Shown here: positions 58,680 through 64,000 of the stretch, in pieces | Position numbering within the stretch: position 1 is the first letter of the stretch | Layout of the letters: each line of letters begins with the position of its first letter | Assembly (NCBI GenBank): GCA_013397935.1 | Contig: VZRN01000563.1 | Coordinates: forward strand, 124,221 to 188,220 | Direction: 5' to 3' | Source: Dasyornis broadbenti | Taxonomy: Eukaryota > Chordata > Aves > Passeriformes > Dasyornithidae | DNA: 64,000 bases | Notes under the pieces: generated by a model | What the model saw: the letters and a program-made list of their open reading frames with translations, nothing else | Told to the model about the DNA's origin: nothing | Database searches by the model: none | Position numbers and translations under genes: made by a program

Positions 58680-61600
58680 AATTGTTTGTAAAAAACATAC
58701 TTTTGCTTTAAAATGTTAAACTTGGCCAGTGTTTAATTCATCCCATAGCTATTCTATTTTCATCTGTGGCTTCCTTAGCTACAAAGCAAAGAAAATACGT
58801 ATATAGTAATACATATAATCATAATACAGTGAGACTAAAAATCTAATCCTTAGTTTCCAAACTTGGGTATCTATTATCAAGCATAAGCCAAGTGAACTTA
58901 TAATGTATGAACACCATAAGGTTTCTAAAGATGCATTTAAATGTGGAATTAAAATTCAGCTTTATCAAGCAGAAGAGCTGAAAAAGACAGCAGTGGATTT
59001 TTTGCTTCCAAAGATTCACAGAGACATCCACATTGAGCAAAGAAGAGTTCCAAAAACCTATTAACTGGTACCAAATGGGACAAGGAAGTAATCTAGTGCA
59101 GACTGAGGCTATCCAGAGGCACATGCTTCCCTAAGCATCCTGCCATATTGCTGTGCTCTTGGATGGACTGAGCACCTATGGCTCACTGCTCTACTGATCC
59201 AATTATATTGCTCCTGGCTCTGCTGGAGGATGGAAATGATCCCACCTCCTGTCATGGTAATTTCTGTCAAATTGCCAGCCCCTTCTTCAGTGCATGGAAT
59301 TGCTATCCCCATCTCTGCTGAAAGACAGTGAAACTAGGACTTGTGGGAATCAGCAGAAACATTTATGAAAAGCAGGATACAGAAATCCTTATAATTGATG
59401 CATGAGAAGATTCCCTGAAAATATAAAGTAAAAATGGTGTAAAATTAAGCAATATGGTTATTTATCATATTTATGCTAGAGCTCATAGAACTTAGTCAGG
59501 AAGTCAAGATTTTGTTCACTTCTTAAAAAGTATATTCTGTTTCTGCTTAAGTCATTAGCATAGGACATGCTATTCTAATCACCTTTGGCAGAATGCAAAT
59601 AAAACATGCAGTTTCCTATTCTGTCTCTCAAGTTCCACTAATACCGATTTGCTAATTTACTCTGGCGGAATACCAGGTGTCCCATTGTGTAAAAATGCTT
59701 TGAGCCATAAGCTGAATGAAAAGTTCAATTTCCCATTACTATTTTCCCCATCATTTGTTTGTAGGATCATGTTTTGCTTTATGCTGCTCTTTCCCACAGC
59801 AATAGCCCATCTGCAATGCATAACTAAGGACAGGCAAGGTGTTTCATTAGAGAGTGCCTTAGTTAGAATATCCTTGCTTAGGAAGCAGAAATGCCCTATT
59901 TTATCAGTTGCTTTACTGATACTGACTGCTTCCTTACTAGATATTAAAAAAGGAAGATACAATTTCCTGTATCCCTCTTACAGGAGATACCAGTTCTGTG
60001 ACATCTGAAAGATTGCTCAATACTGTATGGTAAAAGGTACAGTAACCAGGGATTAGACTCCCTTTCAAATTATTAGAGAGCCACTTCTTGTCACAAGATC
60101 ACACAGTGTCTGCTGGAGAGTCCTGACTTCCTCTCTACGAATCTTCTGTTTGTTTCCCTGTCACCCTCCGGAACAGCTTCCCCTCTATAAACAACATTGT
60201 TACAATAAAGATGTTGTTACAATAACAATGCTGTTACCAGGCAATGTTAATGATGTTGTTAACCAGGTTCACTAACAATAGTAGTTAAACAGGTTAACCA
60301 GGCTTTGAGAAATATTTTTTTTTAAAATTTTGTAATAAAACTCTTCAGTGCAAAAGCTCTCCCAAAATCATGCATAGACAAAATTTCTTTTCTGTTTCTT
60401 GTTCTCACTGTATTCAACCACATTGTGTGAAGGAAGGAGATAGATTTTAAATTACAAACTTCAACCCTTTTCTTTGAGATACAGATGCCCAAGGCTTTAG
60501 TTAACATGTTCATTCACGTTGCAGTTTGTCGGATTGAAAAGAATGGCTTGGGCCCTCAAGTTGAGCTCATTATATCTATAGGAAAGAAGGGATGTGAAGT
60601 GCAGATAGAGCCACAAGGTGCCATTTCTCTCACTTCTGTGCCTCTTGCTCTTCTACAAGCATGGTAGGAATCACAAAAGACCAAAACCTTATTGTGTACT
60701 TACATATAACATATAGAGTGGTAATATCTAAGATTTTACCCTAAAAGATTTTATGAATATAATGATAGGAAATACATTCAGTGAAAGTCTTTCATATTCC
60801 TAGGAAGTGAACCTTGATCTTTTATGCCACATGGGACAACAAATGCCCTGACCATGTTTTTTGACCCAAACATTTATAAAAGCTTCTCTTACAATGCATT
60901 CATAGGTTAAAGAACAGTGGAGGAACCGGGCCACTGCCTTTAATTATGCAGATACTGCCTGGGTCTGTGCAACTAGAAAAGTGTTTACATAGCTTATGGT
61001 CATTTATAGTGCAAGGACACCTCACTCCTCAGGTTTCCATTAGCAGGGAATGCTAGGTGGATAGTCATGGAAAGGACAAGCACAGTATTCCCAGGCTGCA
61101 CGATCCAGGAACCAGGGTGCCTGGCTCCATCACACACCTGCCCAACAGAAGACAGTTCACCTCTCCCTTTCACTAACTGGGAAAAAAACCCCAACAAACT
61201 AAACTATGCTGTCACTTCTCTGTTTCCAATACTTTTTGTTTGTTTTTAGGCCCCTGGGTTGCTAAAGCTTCCTTCCCATTTCTCTATAATTTCTTAGACA
61301 GAAATGCCAATAGAAATCTGTGCTTATTTTAAAAGAAGCTTTATTGATCTCTGCTCAGGCAATTCTAGGAAACTATTTAGGAGTCAGCTGGGAATGGTGG
61401 AAAAAGGCATCACAGTGGCTGTTTCGGCCTGCTCTTTAGTACCCACCCACCAATCCAGCCAACATAAGGGGGGAAAAGGAGAGAGAGGATACAATGCAAA
61501 GGTTCCTCATTCAAATCATATCTGTGTCCAAAGACAGCAACTTGCCTTCTCTCTTGTTCAGTGTGAGGCATTTTGCTAAGTGTATTTCAACATGAGAATC

Positions 61601-62186
61601 ATCTCAGGAGACTCAAAACACACGTCATCATCTTGCTCTGTGAATCCAGCTACCTTACTCTTGCACCTGGATGGATGAACATTTCCAGCATTTTTCCCTG
61701 TGGAAAGAAGATAAAAGACATACTAGAATTCTTAGGGACATTACAGGCAAGCTTCAAGCTGAGAAATGTGTATGAAAATGAGTCAGGTTAGTAGTCACTC
61801 CAGGCAGTATCATTCCCATGGACTGTCAGGGATTAAATGATAGAAAAACATGATCAGGAAAGAGTTCCAATCTCTACAATAACACCATGGGTTATTGCAA
61901 CACACTCATTAGAAAGGCTGTTTAATACTAGAAAACTTGTTCAAAAATTCACCACTTATTATGATTATTGTTATTAACATTATTATTAATACTGTATTGC
62001 ATATTATCTATCTGGCTTGGCTTGCTTATCGCTAATAATTAACAAAGTGACTTGGCTTCTGCTTCATAAAGACCAGGCACCAAAGAGCTTTGACTGTCAG
62101 TTTCTGAAGTGACTGAGTAACACAATTGCATAGCAAGTGTATACACTGAAATTGTGATGATTTTTACAGCTTGTAAATCACACAGG
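58680..62186. other. Unique DNA, no gene recognised
   Basis: AT-rich unique DNA. A degenerate tandem tract at 60,190-60,302 is listed separately. Stop-free frames at 59,649-60,008 (plus, 119 codons) and 59,657-59,962 (minus) overlap on opposite strands and show no domain. Confidence 0.55.
60190..60302. repeat. Degenerate 20-26-bp tandem repeat
   Basis: About five imperfect units built on TTGTTACAATAA and GTTAACCAGG words: ACATTGTTACAATAAAG, ATGTTGTTACAATAACAATG, CTGTTACCAGGCAATGTTAA, ATGTTGTTAACCAGGTTC and GTTAAACAGGTTAACCAGG. It looks like an old minisatellite. Confidence 0.65.
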
Positions 62187-62281
62187 CAAAACAAACAAAC
62201 AAACAAACAAGCAAGCAAACAAACAAACAAACAAAAAAACAAACAAAACCCCCCCCCAAAAAAAACCCCCCAAAACAAAAA
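62187..62281. repeat. (CAAA)n microsatellite with C/A homopolymer tail
   Basis: CAAA tetranucleotides with three GCAA variants, then A7, C9, A8 and C7 runs. It is likely to be length-polymorphic and hard to sequence accurately. Confidence 0.95.
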
Positions 62282-64000
62282 TGGAAAGACAGAAAAAGAG
62301 ACTAACAATCCATCAGTTTTTCCATCAATTGAGGATGAGGAACTCAGATTTGACCTACAGCTTGTCTGAATTTATAGACTTCATCCTAGAAGTAAAATTT
62401 TGCAAGCACAAAATGATAAATGGATTCGGTACAGTGTCAGAAATTGTCTTTCCGGTGAGAGGTCAAAGAAGCAGAATAATTATCTTAAGACAGTTAATGA
62501 AAAGGGTTTGTCATTAACTGAGGACATTCCTTATTTTGGAGCAGCAAACAATGTATTTCAGAGGCAATAGTTGAAAGAAACTGCCTGAACAATTACAGTC
62601 ACTTAAAAGTCTTTTGGGTTCAGTTAGAGTTCATTACATTTTTGTTTCAGATGTTGTTTACTTCGGCACGTTAAGCGATCCAGAATACTCCAGTAGCTTG
62701 AAAGTGTGCCGTAGCAACCTTAACATCTTGGTTCTTGTCTGATGCACAGGGAGGCTGATGGTACTGCATATGACAGTGCTCCAGAAATGGCTCCATTTCC
62801 ACACCAAATGCTGCCAAAAAGAGCAGCAAACATCTACTCAGTCCTCAAGTGCTGATATCTCACACAGTTCTGGATGAAGTAATTTCTATTCCATTGGAGA
62901 GGATAAAGGCTACTATGCCAAATCCAGCTAACACTTTCATTCATAATATATTCTTGCAACCTGCTCTTGACAGTGACATTACCCTCTATAGTTTACTGCA
63001 GAGCTTCAGTATGTGAAAAGAACACAAACCCTGTTTGAAATATTCTGCTGTTCATGTGGAAATCCATTTCAGAATTGAAATCACCCTTTTCCAAACAGCG
63101 TTCATACCATACAACCCAGAATTATACCCACACTCCATCCACTGAGCAGGTGCAGCCCCATTGTGTGGCTTCAGCACATCTTCCCAGCCTCAGACCTTGG
63201 CTAGAGCAAAAACCATGGAAATGATCCCATCCATGGCAAATGTGCAAAAGCAAACCTCACCTCCTGCATTTAAGAAATTCTATTTTCTGCAGTCTTCACA
63301 ATTCATCAGTATTAATACACTGTTGTGGCTGTCACGTCACATAGTCTTTTTCAGTCAATATCATGACTCATTTGTTAGGTAGGCTCAGTTCACAATTTTG
63401 GAAGCCTGATACTGTAAAAACTTACTGTGGGACTAGGATTAATTTAACACCACTTGTGGAAAACAAAATTGGTCTTTAAGTCTTCTGATGTTAGTTCAAA
63501 TATTGCTCATCACTAAAGATTTTCCCTGCATAAAGGAGAAAAGACTCACCTGACTGAGCAAAGATCAGATCAGTGTGACTGAGGAGGGGAATGAATGTGC
63601 CAGAGAAATTCAGGTACTGTGAAGCAAATGAGCAAATCAGTGCAGAATGGAGGATTGGAGCGAAACAGCCACACTGTTACCTTGGAGAACAGGTGGCTCT
63701 TTAGAAAGAATGAAAAAAGACATAAATGATCTTCAGGAAGGGAGGAATATAGGGAATAGGTGGAACTGCAACACAAAACACCTAAGAGGAATTGTAAGAA
63801 GAGTAAAAGCTGGAAAGGTTTATGAACTGAGAAACAAGAAACATGATATTTGCACAGGAGACTAAAAACTAATAACAGATCTGTCAACAGAAAAGTTATG
63901 AACAAGAAAGGTTTAGAGGGAGAGAAGTTTTACAGTGAGTTTAGTTGGAACACAGGGAACCAAAGTTCGGTGATTTGAATTACTACTTCTTGTGGAAGGT
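62282..64000. other. Unique DNA to the window end
   Basis: No gene or repeat family recognised. The plus strand is purine-rich at 63,640-63,960, which keeps frames open on both strands (63,647-63,865 plus, 63,570-63,905 minus) without any domain pattern. Confidence 0.5.

Noticed and set aside
59109..59312. Retroviral envelope-like peptide on the minus strand
   Set aside because: A glutamine-rich stretch and an N-x-T site gave a passing resemblance, but there is no conserved motif order and no adjacent LTR.
62039..62369. Frames rich in Cys/Leu/Phe or Lys/Gln/Asn
   Set aside because: Translation of the CAAA microsatellite on either strand.

Overview
This window looks like a stretch of bird nuclear genome, probably a songbird. 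Two observations support this. At least thirteen fragments of the chicken-repeat-1 (CR1) LINE family are present, several ending in the diagnostic 3' octamer ATTCTATG or its relatives. Two long-terminal-repeat-like insertions resemble families I associate with passerines; that last point is from memory, not a search. I recognise no bacterial-style gene, rRNA or tRNA. No open reading frame shows a convincing full domain, and all stop-free stretches are short (165 codons at most). The window therefore reads as a gene-poor region: intergenic, or inside a very long intron.

Layout. Positions 1-8,800 are mostly unique AT-rich DNA, with a weak candidate exon on the minus strand (about 1,481-1,595), a sequencing gap inside a poly-T run (2,013-2,040) and one CR1 fragment (2,481-2,855). 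A long CR1 fragment (8,820-9,410) is followed at once by a plus-strand LTR (9,505-9,865). From 9,900 to 24,200 I see only unique DNA, two compound microsatellites and a 25-bp quasi-palindrome. Positions 24,397-27,215 hold two minus-strand CR1 elements, the second split by a 670-bp LTR-like insertion flanked by a perfect 53-bp direct repeat. From 33,200 to 42,165 lies a CR1 cluster with a duplicated, patchily near-identical composite unit (34,721-35,400 and 41,422-42,165) and an 18-unit octamer array. From 45,450 to 49,000 there is a possible ancient palindromic DNA-transposon remnant and a possible decayed retroviral integrase fragment. From 54,700 to 58,700 there are two more CR1 fragments and a 75-bp hairpin-containing direct repeat in two copies 1.4 kb apart. 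The remainder to 64,000 is unique AT-rich DNA with low-complexity tracts.

No set of genes works together here. The biology visible is the history of retrotransposon insertion, nesting and apparent sequence exchange between repeats. Family names, boundaries and functional motifs come from reading and memory only; RepeatMasker, BLAST and a multi-species alignment would settle most of them.
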